A stretch of 64,000 nt of DNA from Corbicula japonica (taxonomy: Eukaryota; Mollusca; Bivalvia; Venerida; Cyrenidae): contig JAZAYU010000220.1 of the NCBI GenBank assembly GCA_038501625.1, positions 496,001 through 560,000 of the forward strand. Direction: 5' to 3'. Within the stretch, counting starts at the first letter, position 1. Every line of letters starts with the position of its first letter. Both the position numbers and the translations under genes were made by a program. The notes below the pieces were generated by a model. It was not told where the DNA came from. It did no database searches and was given only the letters and a program-made list of their open reading frames with translations. Below, one piece after another: positions 11,491 through 22,619 of the stretch.

Positions 11491-11638
11491 GGCACCAAGA
11501 CAATTAAACTAAATCTAGAGACCAGTCTCAAATTTCAAGCATCTGATAGGCTAAAATGGCGATGGGTCGCCATTTCAGCCAATCAGATTCTTGAGATTAG
11601 AGACTAGTCTCCAATCTCAGTTTTAGGATCTTGGCACC
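11491..11638. repeat. Hairpin element (second family)
   Basis: An almost perfect palindrome from ggcaccaaga to atcttggcacc, with arms of about 65 nt meeting at ggcgatgggtcgcc. Each arm carries the family word gagaccagtctc and a CCAAT-like catctgatagg/ccaatcag segment. Confidence 0.8.
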
Positions 11639-11854
11639 AGTCTACATTAAACAACCGTAACTTCATGAAATCCCCATCATCTAATGAGAGGTGAAGCATG
11701 TTTTGCTATCTCCAGGAAAATTTACAATAAAACTATATATTACAGAATGAAAATAAATCCTGACCCATCAAATCTTGTTTGTGAGATAGTCTGTTTTCCC
11801 ATGTAAACTTTTTAATGTCTGCATTACTAAAATAACATTTGCAAGAATTGTAGT

Positions 11855-12060
11855 GTAGATGCAGATCAGATTGTATACCCATGACCTACAGATAACAGTT
11901 AGGTCAATTTATTATTACAAAATATTCCATAAACTTTTTGACTGTTTTTTGATCCAGATCTACACTAGCTGTTCATTTCTTTGTCAGAATGGTTGTTTAG
12001 ACCAAAATCAAATTGTATATCCATGCAGTCGATTTAAAGTCTACACTTCCTAGAATTAGG
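11855..12060. repeat. TTAA-MITE, strongly degenerate
   Basis: Scattered gtagatgcagatcag and gatccagatctacac words without termini. Confidence 0.4.
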
Positions 12061-12071
12061 GTCATAAATTA

Positions 12072-12308
12072 TTAAAACCCTTTATTCCATATATGCTTTT
12101 AACCACATGGGCAAACAGTGTAGATCCAGATCAGCTGTCATCTTTGATCTGGATCTACATTGCTTCTTATTCAGAACTAACCTTTGAATCTAAAGCCAAC
12201 AGTGTAGATCCTGTTGATCCCGATCAGACATTTCAGCTGTGGCAGCTGATCTGGATCTACACTATCGTCACATACAATAAATGTATTGTCTATCAACTAA
12301 AAAGTTAA
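12072..12308. repeat. TTAA-MITE copy
   Basis: TTAAAACCCTTTATTCC on the left and an AAAGTTAA remnant on the right, with both half-hairpins present. A small fragment of the same family (tgtagatccagatc) lies at 12410-12424. Confidence 0.7.
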
Positions 12309-13239
12309 ATGATCCCTATGACCATCAATGGAGAGTGGCAATGAAAAGCTAATTCTATATTGTTACGCTTATTGGGACGGTTAATCCAATTGCCCTTATT
12401 GCAATTAGTGTAGATCCAGATCTTAATATATATCTGTGCAACACCCCTAGGAATGATTCAATTTCAAACAATGCCTTATTTATTACCATAATCAAGCACA
12501 TATAGGTTTAAAACTATACTCCTTAAAGTTTACCTTAATATGGAGCCACTAAATCCTTCTCAAAACAGCCTAAAACATTCCGAGAATATTATCACTTAGA
12601 AGCTATTGATTTCTTCTAAATACAGACATCCATTGATCACAAAAGGTCAGTTTTGTTGTTGATCATAATCCAAAAATTGTTTATCGGACAACACAACTGG
12701 CAAGATCTTTAAATCCAATTTGCTAATCAAGCCGTCATAATTTCCTCGTTGGCTGTCATAACTCCACAATAACGTCCATAACTCACAGGCAGTTTGTCAA
12801 TATTTAAAACAGGATAGTATGAAAATGGCTAATCCATCAATATTCCGTTCTATTCACAATGTTATTCACGACTCAACTTGTAAAATTCTTTCACATGGAA
12901 ATTACTATTAATAACGAAGAAGAAACTTTAAGAATAGAAATTCCAATGCAGGCAAAACAATCAATTGGAAAATTTTCACAAATGAGTTTAGGAATTGTGG
13001 TTGGTAATTAGGATTCCTGTAATTTCTAGATTTCTGGAAACAATAGGGTGTTTCATTCATGATGATTCTCCTGTCCCTTCTAACTTTTCTCCCAATGAAT
13101 CTTTCAATTTATATGGCTAGTTTAAATATATACACCAATTTGTTAATTTAAGTAATCTAATTAATTCAATGTGACAGAGGATAAATTAACCATGCTCAAT
13201 TTTGGCCGTAGCCAATTAAATTTAAGGGTTTCTAACACT

Positions 13240-13478
13240 TTAACCTTTATTCCATTAATACAGTTTTCAGACAAATGCGACCAGTGTAGATTCAGATCAG
13301 CTGGCACATCCATGCCATCTTATCTATATCTGCACTTATCAAATCTCGGTCAGAAATAATCTAATAAATCTAAAAGCAAAGAGTGTAGATCCAAATCAGA
13401 TAGCAATTGTGGCAGCTAATCTGGATCTACACTGTTTGCCATGAGGCAACAGCCATATTCCATGGAGTGAAGAGTTAA
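13240..13478. repeat. TTAA-MITE copy (complete)
   Basis: TTAACCTTTATTCCATT on the left, ccatggagtgaagagTTAA on the right, both half-hairpins intact. Confidence 0.8.
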
Positions 13479-13661
13479 GTGCTCAGAGCAGCTATTGTCA
13501 CAAATGCAACCAGCGTCGAGCCAGACCAACCTTCAGAAATAGGGTCTACATTGTGTGATATTTAAGGTCTACACTATTTGCTATTCAATTAATAAATTTC
13601 TGTGAAGAATCCACTACAACAAATGAATGAACTTCCTCAAATTGCCAATACATAGATCCAG

Positions 13662-13760
13662 TTAACCCTTTCCTCCATATATACCCATTTTGATGCATAT
13701 GCGACCACATCTGGATGTGCTGGCTGATCTGGATCTAAACTGTTCGCCCACGCAAAATGT
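13662..13760. repeat. TTAA-MITE, internally deleted
   Basis: A left terminal repeat (TTAACCCTTTCCTCCATA) is fused to the second half of the element (ggatgtgctggctgatc), with the middle missing. Confidence 0.7.
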
Positions 13761-14421
13761 CATAATAAATTTAAGCAGACGACAATGCTTATTATGTATT
13801 TCGTAGTAAAATTAATATTATATAGCCAAAATGTGTGCCAAAAATGCCTATAACTGATGAGGTATTAATAGATTATTGGAAGTTCTTTCCAAATATAGTA
13901 ACAACTAAAATGTAAAAAAAATACACCGACAGCACTTTTTCCAATGACACGCCCAATTTCAGAAATCACAAATCAGATTTTTAACAATTTCCAGAAAATA
14001 GAATCCTCACACTATAAACACATTTCCAAGAACAATAGAGTGGACTCTCGACACTGTATTTGGCAGAGAATTCTTGCAGATTCATCTGGACACTATTGAT
14101 TGCAAACTGTCCCTCACTCCCCTACATCAACACCAGGCAAACTGGGAAATATAATTAATGCAAAACAGTCGAGCAGTGACACAGATGGCGAATGCATTGA
14201 CCATGCCTAATATTACTTTATCTGTTCTGAAATGGTGCCATTTAACGATACTAATAAAATAGTTCAATGGTTCAAGCATCCTTAATTAACAATTTCAAAG
14301 CCATGATATTCCAGTAACTAACACATATAAAAAATTCCCATTATACTCTTGTGCAAAAGAAAGGGACAACTTTGTACTCTGAGTAGCTTTAACTCAGTTT
14401 TCTGTTAGTCTGGCATGCTTT

Positions 14422-14565
14422 GCCCAAGATCATAAACTAAATCTGGAGACCAGTCTCAAATCTCAAGCATATGACTGGCTAAAATGTGACTGGTTGCTAT
14501 TTCAGCCAATCAGATGCTTGAGATTTGACACTGGTCTCCAATCTTAGTTTTATGATCTTAGGCCC
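14422..14565. repeat. Hairpin element
   Basis: A palindrome from gcccaagatcata to tatgatcttaggcc, with family words gagaccagtctcaaat and atttgacactggtctcc in inverted arms. Confidence 0.8.
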
Positions 14566-14821
14566 TGGTATGGTTAATTTGTTTCATCCATTTTTTACAA
14601 AATGCATCAAGGTCAAAGGTCAAAAGCTTGTGAACAATTGATTCCATACAGATTATAGACCAAATTCATTTTTGGTTTTCTAATTTACTCTTTGACTTAA
14701 CAAGCGACTGCAGACCTACTAATGGCAATATATTAAGTCAGAAACATCAGAAGGAATCTAGGGATCTACCGGAACATGTACTGCTATTTTCTAACAACAG
14801 TAACTGTCGGTGAACATGCAG

Positions 14822-16314
14822 TCATGATCCATGCATGTTACCTTTAGGTAATTTCTGTTCATGTTGAATCTGTATTGGTATAAAACCTCTGCCTTGCTGT
14901 GACCTCTCTCCAACATGACCTTGACCCTGTGACCTTGCTCCAAACTGACCTTGACCTTGTGACCTTTCTACAAACTGTTCTGTAGGCATATAATGACTCT
15001 GGCTCTCAGACATAGATCTCATTGGTGGGGCTCGAGTCATGCCCCACTCTTTCTTCTGTTGTCCGGGAGAGTTTGGGCCAGACTGCGACCAGGCTGGCTT
15101 TGGCACATGATCTGTTGGTTGTGGACCCGGCTTCCATATATGTCGTGATTGTAATGGAGAATGCATAGGGCGCCAGGAGGGTTGAGCTTTACCCCTCCCA
15201 CCTTCAATGTCACTGAAACTGGCATCTTGATCATGGCTATAACTGCGTGATAATTTCGGACTTCCGGTACTATTACCCTTGTACTTAAATGATGGCAGGG
15301 TTGAATAGCTCCCCGCTTGTGATTCAAATGTAGGCCTCGAAGAAGACTCATCATCTGTGACTGTATGCTTTCTTACAGGCAAAGTTGCATATGAGCCTGA
15401 CCCAAAAGTTGGCTGTGGTCTTGAACTCTCAGCCCGGCTCATCTCTTCCCACTTCCTCTGCAAGGATTCTTTCCTGTCAGTATCTAACTGATGCTGGACA
15501 GCATCTTCCACTCTCTTTTGTCGCTGGGATTCCACTTTTGTTGGAATAACATACTCACTCTGTTGGGCTCCGTATGGTGGCGGATCTATATCTGGGAAAG
15601 GCCCATGTGGCGTGGGCTTTATTTCTTGTTTTGTTTGTTTATCATATATTGGAACTTGTTTGATTGCTTCATATATGACGTTGTTAATATCTCTTTCTAG
15701 ATCAATCCTTCGTTTTTCTAAGTCATCTCTTTTTTTGTCTCGTTCTATTTTAATATGCCTAGGTGACCCCGGCTTAGTGTCACTGTCAACCGAGTGCTGG
15801 GGAGTCACATGACCTCTCTGGATCTGGATAGGTATTTCTCTCCTATGGGACTGACCAGGTGACTGAGTTCCCTCTCTGCCATCGGTCTCTGATGTGGACA
15901 GCTGTTTCTGAAGAGCCTTTTGAATCGGGCTTCTTTCAATGTTCACAGACCTGGCCAGCTCGCTGCTTGAGCTTTGTTCCACATCCACTGGTATTTGTCT
16001 GAGACTTCTCAACCCTTGAGTTATTCCTTCAAACACAACTGGTATTTCCCGTGGGAGGTCACTGTGACCTGAGGCGAAATCTCTAGGTGGAGGGACAATA
16101 GTGTGAGGTTGTGGCCTTGGCGAGTCATGAGACCTTGGCGTGTCAAGGCCGTAAATTTGCGACTGAGGAGAGTTAATGGCCTCTTTTTTATGAGACTCAA
16201 CCCTGATGGGCAAGGACCACCCATGACCTTCAGAACTTACATTTCTCTCTGCACCAAACTGACCTCCTGTTGCCGTCTGCTGTTGTCGTTTGCTGAGGTC
16301 AAGGTCATCTGTGT
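14822..16314 (-). CDS. PDZ scaffold gene, exon 8 (large disordered exon)
   Basis: Acceptor TTTTATTATTAG|AC at 16314. The spliced form ends at 14842 (CTAAAG|GTAACA donor, 1,473 nt, phase 1 both ends). Without splicing it ends at a TGA at 14822-14824 after GNMHGS. The protein is hydrophilic and disordered. Features: LPIRV (about 16213), IPVVF (16045), IPVDV (15994), IPIQIQ (15835 and again 14881), a charged helix rich in K/R/D/E (about 15745-15660), a PPPY WW-ligand motif (15583-15572), and RSQGQG-type repeats near the C-terminus. PPPY is a known feature of synaptopodin-2, and IPV/IPI motifs are the small-heat-shock-protein binding sites of BAG3. Whether they bind here is inference. Confidence 0.9.
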
Positions 16315-17188
16315 CTAATAATAAAACAGAAGACAAGAGATATATAATTAAGACAGGATAGTCTCAAAATATTTCAACCTAACATGCAGCAAGGGTAAGA
16401 AGGCTGGCAAGGCATCAGAGGGAGGGGGAAGTGCTGAACAAAATAAAACAGCAACATGCAACTGTGCTCATGCGTAACTGCAAATCTGAAATTAGTCAAT
16501 TAAAACACGGACAAACATTTATTCTTTCTTTGGTATTTTTCTCCTCTTTTAAATAATCTTTGACTTATGGTTCCAGGAAAACTGTACACCCCACATGTAT
16601 GACAATGATTCATGAACAGAACTGAACGGCATGTTATATTAAACAGTCAGCAAACCAAGCTGTAACAATGTTAGACAACACATGTAGAAACCTCAAATTC
16701 CCAAGATTTTTAATGCACTAAAGTTCTCAAGATGAATGAAATCTGCAAAACGCATCCAACAGTCCCAATCTTTCAACTGAAAACAAAAGAACCAAAAAAA
16801 TGCATCAGAACATCTGCAACCAGATGCCATTCAGAAAAATGAAAATGTGCAGGATGAGTTTAAAAGATGAGTTGAACAGGTCCACTTCAAAACGCATGAA
16901 CTTCTATGACCTAAGGTCACAAACAAAGGGTCGGATGCAAGATTTCCAGAAAGGGGGTTCATTTGGGGCAGTCTTTGGGTAGATACATAATTACTTTCAA
17001 CTTTCTGGCAGAAACCCCCAAAAATATTGCTGTACAAAAAGGGTGGTTCGAGAAACCCTACTGAACCCCTTCTGGATCCACCCCTGCACACAGCATCAGC
17101 ATTCTACTGTGAGTCACTGACAATCAACAGGAAGGGAGAGAAGACATGACCAAGTTGTCGAACTCCATGCTCACACCAAAGCCGTTAC
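16315..17188 (-). other. Intron 7
   Basis: About 0.87 kb. It contains a dispersed repeat copy at 16933-17094 and, in its first 65 bases, the read-through tail of exon 7. The rest (16320-16930) shows nothing else. Confidence 0.7.
16933..17094 (+). repeat. Dispersed repeat, family C copy
   Basis: It runs from gtcggatgcaagatttccag to ttctggatccacccct. An inverted, diverged relative lies at 29106-29277, sharing tgccccaaa, cctttctgga and the cacccct end. Non-coding; class unknown. Confidence 0.55.
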
Positions 17189-18271
17189 CTGGAATTCCAA
17201 AACTCGACAGCTTTTTCCTCATCCTCTGGAACAAGTTTAAGCCCTTTGACTTCTTGGTGGGTGTACCCGCTGGCGGCATCACAACAGATAAGGCTTCATC
17301 GCTACTGGGAGAATAGTCCCGCCAAAACCTTCTTAAAGTTATCTTCGGGGACATCTGTCCTTTGCGGTTATCTTGTGGAATTTCTTCCGATTTCTCATGA
17401 AACCTGCGAAGATGCCTAGGCTTTGGTGTGTTTGGTGCACTGGCAGGTTGTACTATGGTTTTAGTTTCACGTTTTGGTTGTGTAATTTCCTGAGAAGCCG
17501 CCCTACGCAATGGCTTTGGATGAGGAACAGGAGGTGTTTTACGTATGACTGCTCGCTTTATTTCGGTCTTTCCTGTTGTTTCTCCAGGTACAGGACTTCT
17601 TGGTGGCTTCGACGGTGAGGAAAATGTTTTCTGTGGTGATATGGTATCGTGACTATGGTAAGGTGCATCCCTAACGACCCTTCTCGCAGGCTTAGGAGAA
17701 GGAACTGGGGACGTGTTACATTCAACTTCTCTAGCCATCATTCTTACTGGTATAGGAGATGGTTCAGGAGTGATTTTTAAATCGTGGCTGCTGCCATCTG
17801 CTGTAATGTCCTGCATGAATTTTTTACGCAGTTCTTTTATAGATTGCGCAACTGGTATATCAGGAGTATTTCTACTTTCTTCCCTATTCGGACTAGAGTC
17901 TGCCGAGTAAAATTTGCGAGCAAATATTGGTGATAATTCTTCACTACTGCTAAACGGTGAAAAGTCACGTTTAGTTATTGTCTTCCTTAAAAACTTAGGT
18001 GATGGTTTCACTGGACGAAATCGATGAGCGCCCTCTTCACTACTTGGTGAAAAATCTCGCAAAAATGTTTTCTGTTTAGAAGGCGACAAAGGCAAGTCAG
18101 AACTTTCCAAACTGGAATCCTGATTTTCAGCAAAATGACGAGGTAGAAGAGGCGGCGGAGAATCCCGAGGTAAGAATGGTGTAGGTTTGAAATGTTTGGG
18201 GAGACGGGGTCTTGGAGGTGTGGAGGGGCATGATGAAGCGGGTGTTGACCAATGACTACCACTTTCATCTC
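17124..18271 (-). CDS. PDZ scaffold gene, exon 7 (Ser/Pro-rich)
   Basis: Acceptor GTTCATTCAG|GA at 18271. The donor used for the long form is GGAATTCCAG|GTAACG, ending at 17189 (1,083 nt, 360 whole codons, phase 1 both ends). If that donor is not used, the frame runs on for about 21 residues to a stop at 17124. The product is basic, Ser/Pro-rich and presumably disordered. It carries three RD(F/Y)SP motifs (RDFSPSSEE, RDFSPFSSSEE, RDYSPSSDEA), likely proline-directed phosphorylation sites, and repeated PxPxR motifs (PIPVR, PKPAR, PKPLR). It ends in a basic segment, LFQRMRKKLSSFG. The open frame continues 34 nt upstream of the acceptor, but only this acceptor keeps the phase with exon 6. Confidence 0.9.
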
Positions 18272-18366
18272 CTGAATGAACACCCGAAATGAAACTCCTG
18301 GTCAATCTAGAAACTAAGCGTGAAAGTCAGTTTATGAGAAAGCGTTGTTTTTTTTTTTAATTAAAC

Positions 18367-18757
18367 TTAACCCTTTCCCACAAGGTACACATTTAATCAC
18401 ATGGGCGACCAGTCTAGATCCAGGATAAGCAAGCAAATCTGTGCAGTCTGATTAGGCCTCAAGGTTATTAACCTGAGCTTGGAAACCAGTCTCAAATCTC
18501 AAGCATCTGATTGGCTGAAATGGCGACCAGTCGCCATTTCAGCCAATCAGATGCTTGAGATTTGAGACTGGTTTCCATTCTCGGTTTTATAACCTTGGGA
18601 CCAGGATCTATACTATTTGTTTATAGAATCAATATTTTTTTCTATCCAAGAAGCAAACAATGTAGATCCAAATCAGACTGCATAGATGTTCAGGCAGAAA
18701 GGCATCTACACTTGTCTCACATGGGATATAAGCCATATCCACGGGGTAAAGGGTCAA
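18367..18757. repeat. TTAA-MITE split by a hairpin element
   Basis: The left part, TTAACCCTTTCCCAC to gcagtctgattagg, is followed by the hairpin element at 18461-18597. The MITE then resumes with ccaggatctatac and ends ggggtaaagggtc. The break is at the tgatcaggatct core. Confidence 0.8.
18461..18597. mobile_element. Hairpin element inside a MITE
   Basis: A near-perfect palindrome, aaggttattaacctgag to ctcggttttataacctt, with centre gcgaccagtcgc. Arms contain tctcaaatctcaagcatctg and its complement. It has no coding capacity. Confidence 0.85.
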
Positions 18758-19398
18758 CAAAATTGTTCAATAAACAAGATTGACAGAATTCGATTCAGAT
18801 TTGCAATTCTAATGCTACTGAAATAAACAGAAATTAAAAATAAGGTGAATAAAATACAACAAAGGTAAGCAATTGTACAGTTGCTCTATTTAACTGTTTG
18901 GCCATCCACATAGCTCAGTATGTTGACATGCATTTTGTTTAAGCATTAAATTTTCAAGGTCAGTTCCAGCTTTAATGAAATCACTGTACTCAAAATGGGA
19001 CAATAACAGAATTTAAATTGCTTTTTTTTTAAATAGCTTTTCCATGCAAGTAACTGTCTTAAATGTAGTTTGAAAATATTTAAATATTTAATACCAAAAG
19101 ACATTATCTTTGAACAAAATCTGAGTTTTGAAAATTTACTGTATTTTGTTGTTTTACTATGATATTAAATAATATTATTGCTGAACAAATATTAGGAGAC
19201 AAGACATTTCGAGAAAAAATAAATCATCTGTAAACAGCATACCAGAATTTTATAAAATTACGCCGCCGCAGTAGAAGAAGTCAAATAAATGAAAATAATA
19301 ACACACTCTTAATGTAAATAACTTTTGATTTTTTTTTAAATCATGTACATGTTTATGTAGTAAGGCATTCATGCATAACTGTGTAAGCATAGATTTAC

Positions 19399-19530
19399 CA
19401 AGGGGTCTGCGTGTAGAGCTCGGAGAAAGTGTTGGAATTGTCAACACAGACTGAAACATTACTGGACTCGTTGGGGCAGTTCTGAACTGACGCTGACCAA
19501 CGGGACTTGCCGGTGCTGTCCGTGACTTTA
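19399..19530 (-). CDS. PDZ scaffold gene, exon 6
   Basis: 132 nt, acceptor TTTTCTATACAG|TA, donor CCCTTG|GTAAAT, phase 1 at both ends. It encodes a Thr/Ser/Pro-rich linker including KSRTAPASPVGQRQF and TIPTLSPSSTRRPL. It joins in frame with exon 5 through a GTA codon and with exon 7 through a GGA codon. No domain is recognised; S/T-P sites suggest phosphorylation (inference). Confidence 0.75.
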
Positions 19531-19613
19531 CTGTATAGAAAACATCATTATATGTTACAGAATAAGGTGCTTGTTCTTCATAAACCTTGAAAATACTCTA
19601 CATCAAGTTAAAT

Positions 19614-19837
19614 TATCCTAAAACTCCATATATATGCTTTGATCCCATGGGCAAACAGTGCAGATCCAATTCTGCCGGCACATCTGTGCCATCTGATAAG
19701 AATCTACACTGTTCAATTTTTTGACTCATTTGGTTATTTTTGACCAAGAAGCAAACAATCCTGATCAGACACGAAGGATCTGGATCTACAATGTTGGCAC
19801 ATGCGATAAAACCTGTATAAATGGAGTGAAGGATTAA
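19614..19837. repeat. TTAA-MITE copy
   Basis: Left end decayed (cctaaaactccatata), right end aatggagtgaaggattaa, both half-hairpins present. Confidence 0.7.
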
Positions 19838-20178
19838 AGTTAGAATGCACGATTTTCAAGGCCCCCAATATCCCACATTTTCTGTCCGATCAGGAAAGAT
19901 TAATTAATTTACAGTATAATCAAGTAAAGTTTTTATACTGACCCAAATTTCTTTATCTGATAAAACACATTCCTTTCGAAATTATTTAAAAATCAGTGAT
20001 GTCCCTTTTGTCTTTAGCCTATCACATATGACAACATCTCATTCTCAAGCTGGGTAATTACAATACTAATATTACAACACCGAAAGCGCTAAACTAGTAA
20101 CTTCATCTGTCTATATATCTCAACTCTATATATCACAACACTGTCTATATATGGGGCACGTCACAAGAAAAGTGTGCA

Positions 20179-20313
20179 AGGTTATAAAACTGAGCATGGA
20201 AACCAGTCTCAAATCTCAAGCATCTGATTGGCTGAAATGGCGACTGGTCGCCATTTCAGCCAATCAGATGCTTGAGATTTGAGACTGGTTTCCAAACTCA
20301 GTATTATAACCTT
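20179..20313. repeat. Hairpin element
   Basis: A clean copy: aaggttataaaactgagc ... gcgactggtcgc ... actcagtattataacctt. Arms match over nearly their whole length. Confidence 0.85.
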
Positions 20314-20641
20314 CAGCCAAGGTGTCTTTGGTGGTATCTCACAATTTTATCATTAATTTGGAAAGAACTTAACAATTATCTATTATTCTTTACATAACTT
20401 GTATGTGATTTATTACAAATTCTGACTACTGCTCAACTTTATGACGTCATTTCAAGCATTGACGTCCGTTATTCCTACACACCTTTTGCCCTGACATGCC
20501 TCATTTTACATGATCAACAATGTACTAAAAAGAATCATAGATTACTCTAATAATACATTTAATTTAACAAAGCTATTACTTAATACCATTGTACCTACTT
20601 CAAGTATACATTTAAAATACATAAATGTTATTTGCAGTGGT

Positions 20642-20757
20642 CACTGTCTTGATTGTGTTACTGAGTTACTGTTTTGGGAATCCAAGCAATGTTGGACAAC
20701 AGGCGTAAAGGATTGCTGATATATGTACCTTACTCTGTAACACAATCAAGACAGTTG
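20642..20757. repeat. Short inverted repeat
   Basis: Arms of about 25 nt (20642-20666 cactgtcttgattgtgttac, and its inverted copy 20732-20757) surround a loop of about 65 nt. Probably a foldback element remnant. Confidence 0.7.
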
Positions 20758-21169
20758 TGTTTGATACAGGTTTCCTCCGATCGAACACTAAGTTTAACTC
20801 CGAAGTTGGCTTCACCTTGGTCAATGTTCCTGTCCTTGGGTTGAAAAAATCTGTCACCTTAACTGGGTTGTGATTTATGAACATGAGCATTTGAAAGATA
20901 AACACTTATTTTCAAGTTTCAATGCAGCAAACATAAAGTTCTTATGAAGCTTTTTTAAAATTACTCCATGTTCACCATAAACATATTGTATTTTGCTCAA
21001 TTCATTTCTTGCTGACAAAGGGAAGCAACCTAAGGTACCATACCATACTGCTTGTGCATACATAGGACAGCCTGTCATTTTTCATAAACAGAAAGTTTAC
21101 ATTAATTAATATTCTTGTAACAGCAGTTTGCACAGTTAGTTATACCTTTAATTGTGTAGTTATTCATAC

Positions 21170-21286
21170 CTTTCATAGTGTTAACAGAGACGGGCATGGT
21201 GTATGTGGGAGAGGCAGAGTACTGCGGAGACGTCTGCTGTTGTGTGAAAGACACAGGTTTGTAAGGCTTTGTCGGCTTGTTGTCCC
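21170..21286 (-). CDS. PDZ scaffold gene, exon 5
   Basis: 117 nt, acceptor GTATACTTTCAG|GG, donor ATGAAAG|GTATGA, phase 1 at both ends. It encodes a linker with KPYKPVSFTQQQTSPQYSA, rich in Pro, Ser, Thr and Gln. Such Q/S/P linkers follow the PDZ domain in Zasp-type proteins, but no formal ZM motif can be claimed. It joins in frame with exons 4 and 6. Confidence 0.75.
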
Positions 21287-21322
21287 CTGAAAGTATACAC
21301 AACATCTCTCATATTAACACAG

Positions 21323-21365
21323 GGCCCAAGATCATAAAACTAAGATTTGAGACTGATCTGAAGAT
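21323..21365. repeat. Hairpin element, half copy
   Basis: Only one arm is left: gggcccaagatcataaaact to gagactgatctgaag. Confidence 0.6.
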
Positions 21366-21889
21366 CAGGTGTTACAATTTTCGTTTAATATAACTTGAGT
21401 TCAATGATATCTGATAAAATAATAGTCACAACAAAGCTAACATGTCTAATAGCTTCATCTAAAGCACTATGATAATGAATCTATATTCACCACAAATACT
21501 TGCACATTATCGCCTTAATGCAAGAACGGTATACTCCTTCATATTTCAATGGTACTTATACCGTTTTTGCTATAAGGAGACAAAATATTGTATCTATTTT
21601 AATATTCATGACAACAGTACAATAATCTATATATATTTCTCTTAAGATTGGACAAATAATAAATGAAACAATCACCTAAGCATAAGCCTTTTATTATAAA
21701 CCAAAATTAAAGTAGAACAAAAATATTCATCACACTAAATACTGTAATTACATCTACTCTATGACAGATATGGAAAGCAAAACATGTCGAAATTCATGCA
21801 GATAGGGTCTATTTAACCATTCATATGGTCTCCATCTCAGTTGAACACTGCCAACAGTCACCAGTAAATTATTATCATAAAAGATATTT

Positions 21890-22250
21890 AATGTTTCAAA
21901 ATATCTTATGGTAGAATGATATGATTTTAAAGTATCATGTGGTAGGAGGTATTGTTTCTAAGTATCCTATGGTAAAATGCTATGGCTTGAAGTATCATAT
22001 GTTGAAATGATATGGTTTCAATGTATCATATGATAGAATATTGTTTCAAAGTATCATACAGGTGGTAAAACTAAATTCAGTTTTAAGGTAGAATGATATG
22101 ATTTTAAAGTATCCTATGGTAGGTGGTACTATTTCAAAGCATCATATGGCAGAATGATATAGTTTCAAAGTATCCTGTGGTAAATAATGTATGGTTTTAA
22201 AACATCCTATGGTAGTAGGAGTGCATTTAATTATGATAGAATCATATGAT
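21890..22250. repeat. Degenerate tandem repeat, about 30-40 bp unit
   Basis: Repeated agtatcatatggtag and aatgatatggtttcaa words follow each other irregularly; an old, diverged array. Confidence 0.6.
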
Positions 22251-22619
22251 TTCACAGTGATCAAGTTCTTAAAATCCAACAGAAGATGAGCAATGCTTCT
22301 GCATCTCAATCTCATTTGGAGACAACTGAAGAGTATTTAGCCAAGCAGATACTATATAATTATAGGTCTTGGATTATCATGTGTAGCCAATTATCATAGA
22401 AATCTCTGTTACAAGTACTTCTGAACCCAAGTCAACAACCTGTAAATCTATCTACCTCTCCAACTCATTATAAATACATCATTAGATCTAATCAACAATC
22501 TTTAGTCCTAGTGTTATATAAAAAAGCATTTTTCTATCAACAAGATTGCCATAGTGTTTTGGTTTTTTGTTTATTTGAAAAAATGTGTTCGATGATTTAT
22601 AAATAATACCCTTCACAAT

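Larger units (their letters stand above)
6177..14841 (-). other. Intron 8
   Basis: About 8.7 kb. It contains TTAA-MITEs (6353, 8201, 10518-11172, 11855, 12072, 13240, 13662), nested pogo-type elements (7199-8185), a duplicated block (8419-8958), a 21-bp minisatellite (9650-9935) and two hairpin elements (11491, 14422). Stretches 6600-7196, 8960-9640, 12440-13238 and 13760-14420 show nothing I can identify. I found no further phase-1 exon. Confidence 0.6.
18272..19398 (-). other. Intron 6
   Basis: About 1.1 kb, with one TTAA-MITE (18367-18757) split by a hairpin element. Bases 18790-19398 are AT-rich without identifiable content. Confidence 0.7.
19531..21169 (-). other. Intron 5
   Basis: About 1.6 kb with a TTAA-MITE (19614), a hairpin element (20179) and a short inverted repeat (20642-20757). 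The remainder is AT-rich and featureless. Confidence 0.65.

Noticed and set aside
20666..20905. Open frame on minus (KVTDFFNPRTGTLTKVKPT...) as an extra exon
   Set aside because: It has a phase-1 acceptor, but its only donor is in phase 0 and would break the frame with exon 6. Part of it lies in a short inverted repeat.
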